Of a DNA stretch of 64,000 bases, positions 1 through 8,698 are shown one piece after another (position 1 is the first letter of the stretch; every line of letters begins with the position of its first letter). Location: positions 32,670 through 96,669 of the forward strand of contig NZ_CAMFHB010000023.1 of the NCBI RefSeq assembly GCF_945952055.1, written 5' to 3'. Source of the DNA: an uncultured Alsobacter sp. Its GTDB lineage: Bacteria > Pseudomonadota > Alphaproteobacteria > Rhizobiales > Beijerinckiaceae. The notes under the pieces were generated by a model, which had not been told where the DNA came from, searched no databases, and saw nothing but the letters and a program-made list of their open reading frames with translations. A program made the position numbers and the translations under genes.

Positions 1-1
1 G

Positions 2-196
2 GTGCTCGGCTGCCTGTCCGCGGCGACGCTGCCGCCATGGTTCGGCCTGACGCCGCTGCAGTCCCTGCACCTCGTCAGCATGCGAATCGTCCGCGGAACG
101 CCGCGGGTCGCCCAGCAGCCCGTCCAGCAGGGCCCCACGGTGGTGGGAAGCCGACGCGGGCACCTGCGGGTGTTCGAGGGAGGCCTGACGACTTAA
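2..196 (+). CDS. C-terminal end of an unidentified protein (partial)
   Basis: An open frame enters from the left edge and stops with TAA at 194-196. Almost every codon in this frame ends in G or C, as in the confident genes of this window, whereas the overlapping frame starting at base 1 has mixed third positions. I therefore read this as the last 64 or so residues of a gene that begins outside the window. No motif is recognisable; the stretch has a hydrophobic patch (PPWFGLTPLQ) and then a polar tail. Its product cannot be named. Confidence 0.4.
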   Translation: MLGCLSAATLPPWFGLTPLQSLHLVSMRIVRGTPRVAQQPVQQGPTVVGSRRGHLRVFEGGLTT

Positions 197-312
197 CGCC
201 GTGCAACGCGGCTGGGTAGAAATAAGTCAAACGCGTTGACGCACGATAAAGGGGTGTTAACCACTGTGGCCGATCCTGCGGAGACCCTTCCGCTCTCTCG
301 TCCGGCCATGGA

Positions 313-918
313 ATGACCCAGGCACTCAAGCTGCGCGCCAGACCGCTCGAACGACGCCGCCACCAGCGGGTGAAAGTGGTCGTCCTCGGCCGGTTTATGT
401 TGGAGAACCGCGAGGAATATCCCTGCCAGACGATCAACATGTCGCCGGGCGGCATCGCGGTCATGGCCCCGATCAAGGGTCGCATCGGCGAGCGGATCGT
501 GATGTACCTGGAGCACCTCGGGCGTCTCGAGGGCATCGTGGTGCGCCATCTGGAGCTCGGTTTCGCGGCCACCATCGTCGCCACCAAGCGCAAGCAGGAC
601 AAACTCGCCAACCAGCTCACCTGGCTCGCCAACCGCCATGAGCTGGGCCTGCCGGAGGACCGCCGTCACGAGCGCATCACGCCGCGGCAGGTCAACGTGC
701 TCATCCGCCTCGCCAACGGGCGCGAGGGCGCCGGCCGCATCATCGACCTGTCGATGTCGGGTGTCGCCATCACGACGAACTTCGCCGTTCCGCCTGGCAC
801 GGCCGTGACGATCGGCTCGACCCCGGCCCGCGTGGTGCGCCAGTTCGGCACCGGCATCGCCGTCGAGTTCGTCCGGCCCATTCCGGAAGACCTGTTCGAC
901 GAGGACCTCCAGCTCTGA
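313..918 (+). CDS. Tandem PilZ-domain protein (201 aa)
   Basis: Two PilZ domains follow each other. The first (about residues 12-95) has the arginine cluster RRRHQR and then NMSPGG. The second (about 105-195) has RRHER and DLSMSG. These fit the RxxxR and [D/N]xSxxG c-di-GMP contacts of PilZ proteins. There is no signal peptide, membrane segment or enzymatic domain, so a cytoplasmic c-di-GMP effector is likely. It stands alone, convergent with the regulator at 1182-3173. Which process it controls (motility, envelope, cellulose) cannot be read here. A GGDEF-EAL enzyme lies at 26500-28731. Confidence 0.85.
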   Translation: MTQALKLRARPLERRRHQRVKVVVLGRFMLENREEYPCQTINMSPGGIAVMAPIKGRIGERIVMYLEHLGRLEGIVVRHLELGFAATIVATKRKQDKLANQLTWLANRHELGLPEDRRHERITPRQVNVLIRLANGREGAGRIIDLSMSGVAITTNFAVPPGTAVTIGSTPARVVRQFGTGIAVEFVRPIPEDLFDEDLQL

Positions 919-1124
919 GCCTGGCGCGAAGGGCACTGCCCCTTCGCCGGCCGGCCTTGCGCAGGCGACCGGGCGCCCGGCCGCGTCGCCGTTCGGTCGC
1001 ATTCGAGCTGTCCCGCTGAGCGCGCGGCAACCGGTTCGCCCGGATGATGCCCAGCGTCACCCGCGCCCCGCGGAGGACCCGCGGTTCCGGTCCCGTCCCC
1101 ATCCGTCCCACGACCGGCATCGCC

Positions 1125-1163
1125 GAGCCGGCTCCCCGCCCCGAGGAGCCGGCTCTTTACGTT
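1125..1163. terminator. Hairpin between convergent genes
   Basis: Arms GAGCCGGCTCC (1125-1135) and GGAGCCGGCTC (1145-1155) pair perfectly over 11 bp with a 9-base loop, followed on the plus strand by CTTTACGTTT. It lies between the convergent PilZ gene and the BTAD/TPR gene. It is probably a bidirectional terminator; the T tract is short and interrupted, so its strength is uncertain. Confidence 0.55.
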
Positions 1164-1181
1164 TCAGGAGCCGGGACCACC

Positions 1182-3173
1182 TCAGGCGAGCCCGAGGCGC
1201 CTCCCGGCGTGCTGAAAGAGCTGGCGGCCCTCCGGCGCGAAGTGGAACGCCGCCAGGAAGTCGGACGTCAGGTAGGGTGGCGTCCCCGCCCTGAGACGGA
1301 CCGCCAGCGGGGCCGCGTCCTCCAGCCGGCCCGCAAGGGCAAGGCAATGGGCGGCGATCGCCACGATGAGCCGGTGGGCGTTGGGCTGCGCCACCGCCAA
1401 CAGGGCCCACTCGGCGGCCTGCGCGAATTGCTCGAGTCGCGCATGGGCCATGGCCAGCGCCCCGTACGTGCCGAAGAGCAGGGGGTCGAACGGACTGAGC
1501 TGGCGCGCCTGCTCCGCCGCTCGGATGGCCTCGACCGGGTCGCCGGACTGGGACTGCACGAAGGCGATCGCGTAATGGGCGAGCGACAGGCTCGGGCTGA
1601 TGTCGATCGCCCGGCGCAGTTCCGCGAGGCTTTCGCCATGGCTGCCCTTGAGCCACAGGGCGCGGCCCATCGACCAGTGCGCGAGCGGATCGAGATCGTC
1701 GACGAGAAGGCTGCGGGAGGCCGCGGCGTAGGCCGCCGCGGTCTCCTGCACCGGGTCGCCCCAACGCTGGAAGGCGTTCTGCCAATGGGTGAACGAGATC
1801 CCAGCGTGGGCGCGCGCGAAGGTGGGATCGAGCCGGGCGGCCTCCTGGAATTCGGCCAGCGCCAGGCCGTTCTCCGCGACGGTGAACTGGTACATGTGCC
1901 ACAGGCCGCGGTGGTAAGCCTCCCACGCCGTCAGGGAGCCGGCGGGCTTCACGAGCGCACGGTCGCGCTCCGCCAGTTCGACCGCGTGGCTCAGGGAGGC
2001 GACGACGGCGCTCCCCACCTCCTCGAGAAGCAAGAGGCCCTGCTCGCGCACGAGGTCGAAGGTCTCGCTCCACAGCAGCGTGCGCGTCGCCGCATCGACC
2101 AGATCGACGTCCAGCCGCGTGCGCCCGCTGAAGGACCGGGTGGAGAAGCCCGCCAAATAGTCGGCCGAAAGCGCCGTGGCCGCTTCTTCGGGCGAAAGCC
2201 CTCGACGGGCCAGGGCGCTCACCGAGCCCCACGCGATCACCGCCAGGGACCGAAGCCGTGCCAGCCTGCCGATCACGTCATGGGCCACGGCGTCGGCGAG
2301 GCCGGTGGCGTCGGTCTGCGCGGTGGGCGGCATGATCGCGACGCGCGGGCGCCGGCGCGCGCCACCCGCCCGCGCCAACGGGTCAGCCGCCCGGGCGAGG
2401 GGCACGGTCAGGGCCGGCGACGGCTGGACCCGCGGCGTCGCGCGCAGCGCCCGCCAGGCACTGCGCAGCGGCGCGGAGTCGAGTCCTTCGGCGGCGTAGA
2501 CCTTCGCAGTGGCCGCGAGGTGCGCCTCGGCTCCGGCGAGATCTCCGTGGAGGGCGAGTTCCTCGAGCAGCGCGAGGTGCGCCGGGGTGTCCTCGGGCAT
2601 CAGTCCGGCGCGGACCTCCAGGGCACGCAGTCGGCCCGGCGTGCCCGCCGGGTGCGCCTCGCACAGCCGGCCGACGACGTCCAGGTGAAGGGACCGGAAC
2701 GATCGCCTCTGGCCCGACAACCAGGTCTCGAAGGCGGGGGCGCGGTCGGCCTGCACCCCGTCGAGGAAGGGCCCGGGAAAGCGCGCCGCAAGGTCCTCCA
2801 GGTCCGCCACGCCGAGCCGCGCCAACCCATCCCGCGTGGCGGCTTGCAGGGCCCAAACGTCCACGTCCGCATTGCCCAGCGCCAGGGCGACGTGGTCCGC
2901 CTTCGCCTCGATGGGATCGGCGTCACCCGACGACAGCAGCCGCCGCAGCTTCGTGAGACACCAGCGCAGTTCGCCCCGCGGATCGTTGGGCCCGTCCCAC
3001 AGCAGGTCACACAGCTGGCTTCGCGCGACGGGCCGGCTCGCCACCGCCAGGTAGGCCAACACCATCACCGCCTTGCGAGACGCGGGAAGCGGGCGTGGCA
3101 CGCCGCCTGTCAGGACCTCGGGACGGCCCAGCAGCCTGACGCCGAGGCGTGGAGAGCCCGCCGACACGGCCAT
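1182..3173 (-). CDS. BTAD/TPR transcriptional regulator (663 aa)
   Basis: The N-terminus (RLGVRLLGRPEV, then residues to about 100) looks like an OmpR-type winged helix as in SARP/AfsR-like and adenylate-cyclase-like regulators. A bacterial transcriptional activation (BTAD) domain follows to about 240, with a linker, a TolB_N/FlgO-like segment (RPRVAIMPP onward) and a C-terminal TPR array ending near 640. I chose ATG at 3173 because an open frame upstream of it adds only low-quality sequence and GGAGG precedes this ATG by 11 bases. It is divergent from the PLP operon at 3291, leaving about 118 bp for shared promoters, so it probably controls that operon. Confidence 0.8.
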   Translation of the reverse strand: MAVSAGSPRLGVRLLGRPEVLTGGVPRPLPASRKAVMVLAYLAVASRPVARSQLCDLLWDGPNDPRGELRWCLTKLRRLLSSGDADPIEAKADHVALALGNADVDVWALQAATRDGLARLGVADLEDLAARFPGPFLDGVQADRAPAFETWLSGQRRSFRSLHLDVVGRLCEAHPAGTPGRLRALEVRAGLMPEDTPAHLALLEELALHGDLAGAEAHLAATAKVYAAEGLDSAPLRSAWRALRATPRVQPSPALTVPLARAADPLARAGGARRRPRVAIMPPTAQTDATGLADAVAHDVIGRLARLRSLAVIAWGSVSALARRGLSPEEAATALSADYLAGFSTRSFSGRTRLDVDLVDAATRTLLWSETFDLVREQGLLLLEEVGSAVVASLSHAVELAERDRALVKPAGSLTAWEAYHRGLWHMYQFTVAENGLALAEFQEAARLDPTFARAHAGISFTHWQNAFQRWGDPVQETAAAYAAASRSLLVDDLDPLAHWSMGRALWLKGSHGESLAELRRAIDISPSLSLAHYAIAFVQSQSGDPVEAIRAAEQARQLSPFDPLLFGTYGALAMAHARLEQFAQAAEWALLAVAQPNAHRLIVAIAAHCLALAGRLEDAAPLAVRLRAGTPPYLTSDFLAAFHFAPEGRQLFQHAGRRLGLA

Positions 3174-3290
3174 TTCCACGCGCCCCTCCACGCTCCCTCC
3201 CACGGCATCGCGGTCCACTCCTTCTACCACGAGCGAGGACCGGCTGCACCGAGGCAGCCGGAAAGTCATCCCATAGAGGACCAGAGACCC

Positions 3291-4391
3291 ATGATGAGCG
3301 CAAAGCCAGCCCTGGACCCCGCCATCCGCTCCACCGCCGGAAGGGGACGCCTGTTCGAATCCATTCTCGAGACCGTCGGCGATACCCCGACCGTGAGACT
3401 GAATCACGTCGGGCCGCGCCATGCGACCGTCTACGTGAAGGCGGAGTTCTTCAACCCTGGCGGCTCGGTGAAGGATCGGCTGGCGCTGGGCATCATCGAG
3501 GCGGCCGAGCGGACCGCCGCGCTACGCCCCGGCCAGACGGTGGTGGAGGCGACCAGCGGCAACACCGGCATCGGCCTCGCGATGGTCTGCGCGCAGAAGG
3601 GCTATCCTCTCGTCGTCACAATGGCCGACAGCTTCTCGATCGAGCGCCGCAAACTGATGCGCATGCTGGGCGCCAAGGTGGTGCTCACCCCGCGCGCGGA
3701 GAAGGGCACCGGCATGGTGCGCAAGGCCATCGAGCTCGCCGAGGCCAATGGGTGGTTCCTCGCCCGCCAGTTCGAAACGCCCGCCAATGCCGCCATCCAC
3801 GAGACCACGACCGCCCGCGAGATCGTCGCCGACTTCACCGGCCGCCGGCTCGACGCCGTGGTGATGGGCTACGGCACCGGTGGAACGGTGACCGGCGTCG
3901 GCCGCGTGCTGCGTCGCGAGCGGCCCGACACCCGCATCATCCTCGCCGAGCCCGCCAATGCCGCGCTGCTGGCGAGCGGCCAGGCCCAGGCGCGCGGGTC
4001 GGACGGCGACCCCTCCGCGACCCATCCCGCCTTCCAGCCGCATCCGATTCAGGGCTGGACGCCAGACTTCATTCCTCTCGTCCTGCAGGAGGCCATGGAC
4101 CGTGGCCACTACGACGAATTGGCGGCCGTCTCCGGCCAGGATGCCGTGGCCATGGCGCGCGCCCTGGCCCAGCGCGAAGGCATCCTGACCGGCATCTCCG
4201 GCGGCGCGTCGGCGGCGGTCGCGTGCCGGATCGCGGAGAGCCTGCCGGCCGGCAGCACCGTCCTGGCAATGCTGCCGGACACCGGCGAGCGCTACATGTC
4301 GACGCCTCTCTTCGAGGGGATCGAGCCGGAGATGACGCAGGAGGAAATCGCCCTCTCGCTCTCCACGCCCGCCTGCCGCTTCGCGGCTTGA
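3291..4391 (+). CDS. cysK: Cysteine-synthase-family PLP enzyme (366 aa)
   Basis: Fold type II PLP enzyme related to O-acetylserine sulfhydrylase. The PLP lysine is in GGSVKDR (Lys61), the substrate-binding loop is EATSGNTG, the phosphate-binding loop is GTGGTVTGVG, and GISGGASAA is near the C-terminus. The tail is longer than that of E. coli CysK and the motif HPIQGWTPDFIP replaces the usual HKIQGIGAGFIP, so the substrate may not be plain O-acetylserine plus sulfide. ATG 3291 (or 3294) lies at the start of the conserved region. The decarboxylase gene begins 12 bp after the stop, so the two are almost certainly cotranscribed. cysE lies separately at 9903-10748. Confidence 0.8.
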   Translation: MMSAKPALDPAIRSTAGRGRLFESILETVGDTPTVRLNHVGPRHATVYVKAEFFNPGGSVKDRLALGIIEAAERTAALRPGQTVVEATSGNTGIGLAMVCAQKGYPLVVTMADSFSIERRKLMRMLGAKVVLTPRAEKGTGMVRKAIELAEANGWFLARQFETPANAAIHETTTAREIVADFTGRRLDAVVMGYGTGGTVTGVGRVLRRERPDTRIILAEPANAALLASGQAQARGSDGDPSATHPAFQPHPIQGWTPDFIPLVLQEAMDRGHYDELAAVSGQDAVAMARALAQREGILTGISGGASAAVACRIAESLPAGSTVLAMLPDTGERYMSTPLFEGIEPEMTQEEIALSLSTPACRFAA

Positions 4392-4403
4392 GGAGCGACC
4401 GCC

Positions 4404-5900
4404 ATGATCGAGAACACCGAGCGCGGGCTGGATCCGCCGTCCTGGGACGAGGCGCGGGCGGTGGCCCACCGCATGGTCGACGACGCGATCGCCTATCTCC
4501 AGGGTGTGTCGGACCGACCGTCCTGGCGCGATCCCTCTCCTGTCGAGGCCGTGTTCCGGGAGGCGCTTCCGCGCGGCCCCACGCCGCTGCCCGACCTCTA
4601 TGCGACACTCTCCGAAAGCCTGATGCCCTACCCGATGGGGAACGTCCATCCACGCTTCTTCGCCTGGTACATGGGCGCGGGAAACTTCACCGGCGCACTG
4701 GGCGAATTCCTGGCAGCCGTGCAGGGCTCCAACCTCGGCGGCGGGCGGCACGCGGCGGCCATGATGGACCGGCAGGTCGTGGACTGGTTGCGCGAGGCGG
4801 TGGGGTTCCCGGCGGGGTCGAGCGGCGCCCTGGTGAGCGGCGGCTCCATGGCAAACCTCATGGCTCTGGCCGTCGCGCGCAACGCCAAGGCCGGCATCGA
4901 TGTGCGCGCACTCGGGGTGGCCGCCCTGCCGCGCCCGCTGCGCTACTACGCGTCGGACCAGGTGCACAGCTGCCACCGCAAGGCGTTGGAGGCGCTGGGC
5001 CTCGGCGACGTGGCTCTGCGGCGCGTGCCAAGCGATGCCGGCCAGCGCATCGACCTCGACGCCCTGCGCGCGGCGATCGCCGAGGACCGTCGCGATGGGC
5101 TGCAGCCGGCCTGCATCATCGGCACGGCCGGAACGGTCAACACCGGGGCCGTGGACGACCTCCCCGCCCTTGCCGAGATCGCGCGACGGGAAGACCTGTG
5201 GTTCCACGTCGACGGGTGCATCGGCGCTTTGCTCGCGGTTTCCCCCGCCCATCGACACCTCGTCCGCGGCCTGGGCGACGCAGACTCGGTCGCTCTGGAC
5301 CCGCACAAGTGGCTGCACGTGCCCTTCGAGGCGGGGTGCGTGATCGTGCGCGACGCGGCCGCGCACAGGAGGACTTTCGCCCTCACCCCCGAATATCTCC
5401 AGCAATCCCCCCGCGGGCTCGCCTCCGGGGAGTGGCTGCACGAATGGGGCCTGCAGACGTCGCGAGGGTTCAGGGCGCTAAAGATCTGGATGACGATCAA
5501 GGAGCACGGGATCGAAGCCTTCGGCCACCTGATCGACCAGAACATCGCGCTGGCCCAGCACCTGCGCGGCATGGCGGACAGCGAGCCGGAACTGGAGGCC
5601 ATCGGCACCGCGCAGATCAACATCGTCTGCTTCCGCTACCGCGCCGACGGATGGAACGAGGCAACGACGCGGGACGTGAACATGGAGATCCTGATGCGCC
5701 TGCAGGAAGAGGGAGAGGCTACGCTGTCCGACACCGTCCTCGACGGCCGCCACTGTCTGCGCGCCGCGGTCGTCAGTCACCGGACCCGCCAGGCCGACAT
5801 CGACCGGGTTGTTGCCGCCGTGCTGCGGATCGGCCGCGACGTGGTGCGCGAGCGCGGTGGCGGGGTGGACGGCGTCCGGGCGGGAGCGGGACTGCGTTAA
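4404..5900 (+). CDS. Group II PLP-dependent decarboxylase (498 aa)
   Basis: Aromatic-amino-acid/glutamate/cysteine-sulfinate decarboxylase family (fold type I). The PLP lysine is Lys302 in ALDPHKWLH, and HVDG (Asp270) would hold the pyridinium nitrogen; SGGSMANLMAL is the PLP phosphate-binding region. Length fits the family. The true substrate cannot be told from sequence. Position 12 bp behind a cysteine-synthase-like gene suggests that it decarboxylates that enzyme's product, for example cysteine, cysteate or another beta-substituted alanine. That pairing is inference. A tryptophan- or tyrosine-type decarboxylase remains possible. Confidence 0.85.
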   Translation: MIENTERGLDPPSWDEARAVAHRMVDDAIAYLQGVSDRPSWRDPSPVEAVFREALPRGPTPLPDLYATLSESLMPYPMGNVHPRFFAWYMGAGNFTGALGEFLAAVQGSNLGGGRHAAAMMDRQVVDWLREAVGFPAGSSGALVSGGSMANLMALAVARNAKAGIDVRALGVAALPRPLRYYASDQVHSCHRKALEALGLGDVALRRVPSDAGQRIDLDALRAAIAEDRRDGLQPACIIGTAGTVNTGAVDDLPALAEIARREDLWFHVDGCIGALLAVSPAHRHLVRGLGDADSVALDPHKWLHVPFEAGCVIVRDAAAHRRTFALTPEYLQQSPRGLASGEWLHEWGLQTSRGFRALKIWMTIKEHGIEAFGHLIDQNIALAQHLRGMADSEPELEAIGTAQINIVCFRYRADGWNEATTRDVNMEILMRLQEEGEATLSDTVLDGRHCLRAAVVSHRTRQADIDRVVAAVLRIGRDVVRERGGGVDGVRAGAGLR

Positions 5901-6215
5901 GCCGGACGCTCCGCAGCCCTGCGGGACACTGTTTCTGTGGACAAGCTCGCGCGATTCGAGGGGCGTTCGCGCCCATCGATTCCCGAGACGACAGCAGGAC
6001 GGACCCGCCGGCGGCCCCGTTGACGGTGCCCCGGACGCTCTCTTTTTGCGCGAGACAGCGCACCCTCTTGCTTTCGTTCAATCTTTCACCTGAGGGCGAA
6101 CACGATCACGCCGCAATTTCAGCAATTCGGCGCCGTTAACCCTGTATTTACCCTATCGTTGCAGCCAGCCCCCGCTTGCGATTAACCTCCTGTTAACTTC
6201 TGGGGGCCAAGCGAG
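5901..6215. other. Intergenic stretch upstream of the Cys peptidase
   Basis: No gene with convincing codon use is present in these 315 bases. The last 85 bases are AT-richer than the surroundings and contain one perfect and one near-perfect CtrA-type site. Confidence 0.6.
6136..6197. promoter_or_regulatory. Two CtrA-type sites
   Basis: TTAACCTCCTGTTAAC at 6182-6197 matches the TTAA-N7-TTAAC consensus of the alphaproteobacterial cell-cycle regulator CtrA exactly. A second site at 6136-6150 reads TTAA-N7-TTTA with one mismatch. The perfect site ends 18 bases before the start codon of the downstream gene and could overlap its promoter or leader. Binding is inferred from the motif only. Confidence 0.5.
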
Positions 6216-6857
6216 ATGCGGTATTTCGGCGCCTTTCTGGCGGGATTGATGGGGCTGGCCGCCATGGCCGGGACCGAACTGGCCGTTGCAGGCCAGCCGC
6301 AGCGCAACATCCTTCCGATCGCCACGACGGCCACGCCCATCCTCGACGAGGTGAAGCCTCCGGTCGGATGGATCGACTTCTGCCGCTCCGGCCACGACGC
6401 CGACTGCCGCGACGGGGATAAGTCCCCGACGGCCATCGCCATCACCGCCGCGACCTGGTCGGACATCGTCCGCGTCAACCGCTACGTGAACAACACCATC
6501 GAGCAGGTCGAGGACATAACGCTCTATGGACGCCAGGAGTTCTGGACCTATCCGGACGCCGGCAAGGGCGACTGCGAGGACATCGCGCTCTTGAAGCGCC
6601 GCATCCTCATCCGCGAGGGATTTCCCCGACAGTCCCTGCTCATGACGGTCGTGCGCGACGAGACCGGCGCCGGCCATGCCGTGATCACCATCGTCACCGA
6701 CCGCGGCGACTTCGTCCTCGACAGCAAGACCTCCCAGATCCTGCCCTGGAGCGCCACGGGCTACGGCTTCATCAAGCGCCAGTCGCAGGTGAACCCGAAC
6801 GTGTGGGTGAAGCTGGGCGAGCCCGCGAGCCCCGGCCTGACGGTGGCGGGTCATTGA
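6216..6857 (+). CDS. Transglutaminase-like cysteine peptidase, BTLCP family (213 aa)
   Basis: Bacterial transglutaminase-like cysteine proteinase (Peptidase_C93/DUF920). The Cys is in KGDCEDIALLK, the His in GHAVITIVTDRGDFVLDS, and the Asp in the same block, giving a complete Cys-His-Asp triad. The first 25 residues form a signal peptide (hydrophobic GLMGLAAMAGTELAVAG), so the enzyme is probably periplasmic. Relatives include LapG, which releases surface adhesins in response to c-di-GMP; LapG function is not established for this short alphaproteobacterial type. No LapD or adhesin gene is adjacent. CtrA-type sites lie immediately upstream. Confidence 0.85.
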   Translation: MRYFGAFLAGLMGLAAMAGTELAVAGQPQRNILPIATTATPILDEVKPPVGWIDFCRSGHDADCRDGDKSPTAIAITAATWSDIVRVNRYVNNTIEQVEDITLYGRQEFWTYPDAGKGDCEDIALLKRRILIREGFPRQSLLMTVVRDETGAGHAVITIVTDRGDFVLDSKTSQILPWSATGYGFIKRQSQVNPNVWVKLGEPASPGLTVAGH

Positions 6858-7052
6858 ACCTGCCGACCCGGCGCGCCTGAGCCTTCCTTCCGACGCAGTC
6901 CGCAGGCCCGCGGGGTCCTTCACGGCCCCGTGTGCTCGCGCGTTTGTGCGCCATCCGGCGCGGACGCCGCCCTACACTGATCACATGGAGCCGCCGTGGA
7001 ATCCGGACGGCTCCCTTCACGGAGCGCGGATGCTCACGGGAGACGGCAAGTG

Positions 7053-7709
7053 ATGAAGACGGGCAGTTCCCCGGTACCGGACCACGGGTCCGCGCGAGGC
7101 GGCGAGCGCAGGGGGCCAGCCTGGCTTGCCTTGCTTCCGGCCACCGTCGCCGCTTTGGCCACGAGCCTTGCCCTGATGGTCGTGACGATGGGGATCCGGC
7201 CCGACCTCGGGCGCGCTCTTTCGGGCCTGGAGAGCGTCAAGCTCGCGGCCTGCGCAGTGCTGGCGCTGTGCGCGATCGGCGTCTGCCGCTCCTCCCTGCG
7301 CCGCGGCGCGGACGGGCTCGGCCTGGGCCTCGTCCTCGCCCTCCCCGCGATGGCCGTCTTCGCAGCTCCCGCCTGGCTGGAGTTCACCCTCCCCTCGGGC
7401 GACCGTCCCACCGTGCCGCTCACGATCGGCCTGCAGAGCTTCGGCGCCATCGTCGCTCTGGCCTTGCCGGCGCTCGGCCTGATCATCGTCGCCATGCGGC
7501 GCGCCCGGCCGGAGAGCCCCGCCTTCGCCGGCCTCGCGGCAGGGCTCCTGGCCGGCGGCGTGGGCAGCCTCGCCTATGCGTTCCACTGCACCGGCGACAA
7601 CGCGATGATGATTTCGTTCTGGTATCCCGCCGCGATCGCCAGCGTCGCGGTCGCCGGGCTGGCGGCGGGCCGGCTGTGGCTCTCGGCCCCGGACCAGCGC
7701 AGACGCTGA
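7053..7709 (+). CDS. NrsF-like (DUF1109) membrane protein (218 aa)
   Basis: About six hydrophobic segments and a C-terminal signature (ESPAFAGLAAGLLAGG, then AFHCTGDN...SFWY) match NrsF/DUF1109 proteins, the membrane anti-sigma factors that hold ECF sigma factors of the SigF class. The start at 7053 follows GGGAGACGGC and avoids a poor upstream extension. NrsF genes usually lie directly after their sigma gene, but here the upstream neighbour is the Cys peptidase and no sigma factor is visible in the window. It may be an orphan with a partner elsewhere. Confidence 0.7.
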   Translation: MKTGSSPVPDHGSARGGERRGPAWLALLPATVAALATSLALMVVTMGIRPDLGRALSGLESVKLAACAVLALCAIGVCRSSLRRGADGLGLGLVLALPAMAVFAAPAWLEFTLPSGDRPTVPLTIGLQSFGAIVALALPALGLIIVAMRRARPESPAFAGLAAGLLAGGVGSLAYAFHCTGDNAMMISFWYPAAIASVAVAGLAAGRLWLSAPDQRRR

Positions 7710-7713
7710 CCCC

Positions 7714-8247
7714 TCAAGGGTCCAGGCGCTTCAGCCCGGTCGCGAACGCCTTCCAGCGGTTCACGTAGACATTGGCCGACGTCATCAGCCGCTCGACGAT
7801 GTCGGGCTCGAAGGTGCGCACGACCTTGGCGGGCGAGCCGACGATCAGCGAATAGTCCGGGAAGCTCTTGCCCTCCGTCACCAGCGCATTGGCGCCGACG
7901 AGGCAGAAGCGTCCGATGGACGCGCCGTTGAGCACCGAGGCGCCCATCCCGATGAGGCTGCAATCGCCGACGGTGCAGCCATGCAGGATCGCGTGGTGGC
8001 CGACGGTGCAGTTCTCCCCCACCGTCAGCGGGAACGACGGGTCCGTGTGGAGCATGGCGTGCTCCTGGATGTTGCTGCGCGCACCCACCGCAATCAGCTC
8101 GTTGTCGCCCCGCAGCACGGCGCCGAACCAGATCCCGACCTCCTCGGCCAGCCTCACCTTCCCGATCACGTGGGCGTCAGGCGCGATCCAGTAGGTCCCG
8201 GGCGCGGGCAGCTGGGGCGCGACGTCGTTGAGGGCGTAGACGGGCAT
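7714..8247 (-). CDS. Gamma-carbonic-anhydrase-like hexapeptide protein (177 aa)
   Basis: Left-handed beta-helix protein of the YrdA/PaaY/CaiE gamma-carbonic anhydrase group. Successive hexapeptide turns run from residue 18 to about 135. The metal-ligand histidines are present in QEHAMLH and in GHHAILHGC, so a zinc site is plausible. The C-terminal helix carries FEPDIVERL. Proteins of this length trimerise. Whether it has carbonic anhydrase activity or another role is not known. It is convergent with the NrsF-like gene, with only 4 bases between the stops. Confidence 0.85.
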   Translation of the reverse strand: MPVYALNDVAPQLPAPGTYWIAPDAHVIGKVRLAEEVGIWFGAVLRGDNELIAVGARSNIQEHAMLHTDPSFPLTVGENCTVGHHAILHGCTVGDCSLIGMGASVLNGASIGRFCLVGANALVTEGKSFPDYSLIVGSPAKVVRTFEPDIVERLMTSANVYVNRWKAFATGLKRLDP

Positions 8248-8298
8248 GGCGTGTCTCCTGGCAGGAGCACGCAGTCAGGCGGGCGGGGACGCCGCGCG

Positions 8299-8640
8299 TC
8301 AAGCCCCCAGAAGGACCAGCACCTTCGCCATCAGGTCGAGAATGACCCTGCCGCACGCCAAGCCCCAGAGGCACGCGATGACCGTGGCGAGGGCCACGAA
8401 CGGGATGGGCCGGCGCTCCAAACGGCGCCCGAGCACGGTGTTGCGCAGGATGATGAAGGGCGCGGTGAAGACGATCAGCGGCACGGAGGCCACGGCCTGC
8501 GGACCGCCGAGTTCAAGCAGGGCGAAGCTGGCCCGCCGGGACGTGAAGGCCTCGAATCCGGTCGCCAGGACGCCCGCGGCGGCGATGCCCAGCAGGAGCG
8601 ACTGGAAGGCCTCGATCGTTCCCGGAGGGAGCTCACCCAT
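8299..8640 (-). CDS. Small integral membrane protein, unknown function (113 aa)
   Basis: I start at ATG 8640 (MGELPPGTIEAFQ) because the further upstream extension is Arg-rich and crosses the intergenic region. Three hydrophobic segments are seen at about residues 13-32, 45-62 and 78-110. I recognise no family motif. It is divergent from the gene at 8769, and a CtrA-type site lies in the shared gap about 59 bp upstream of this start. Confidence 0.6.
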   Translation of the reverse strand: MGELPPGTIEAFQSLLLGIAAAGVLATGFEAFTSRRASFALLELGGPQAVASVPLIVFTAPFIILRNTVLGRRLERRPIPFVALATVIACLWGLACGRVILDLMAKVLVLLGA

Positions 8641-8698
8641 GACGCATGTCCGCAACACGACACGCGGCCACGCCGACCGCGGATCCACTATGGCAGGC

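Noticed and set aside
1044..3290. Long plus-strand open frame (about 750 codons) leading into the cysteine-synthase-like gene
   Set aside because: It is Arg/Gly-rich, has no family resemblance and lies antisense to the BTAD/TPR regulator, whose protein sequence is coherent. It is an artefact of GC-rich codon use.
6987..7014. Terminator after the transglutaminase-like peptidase gene
   Set aside because: A 7-bp inverted repeat (GGAGCCG/CGGCTCC) is present but lacks a T tract and has a 14-base loop.
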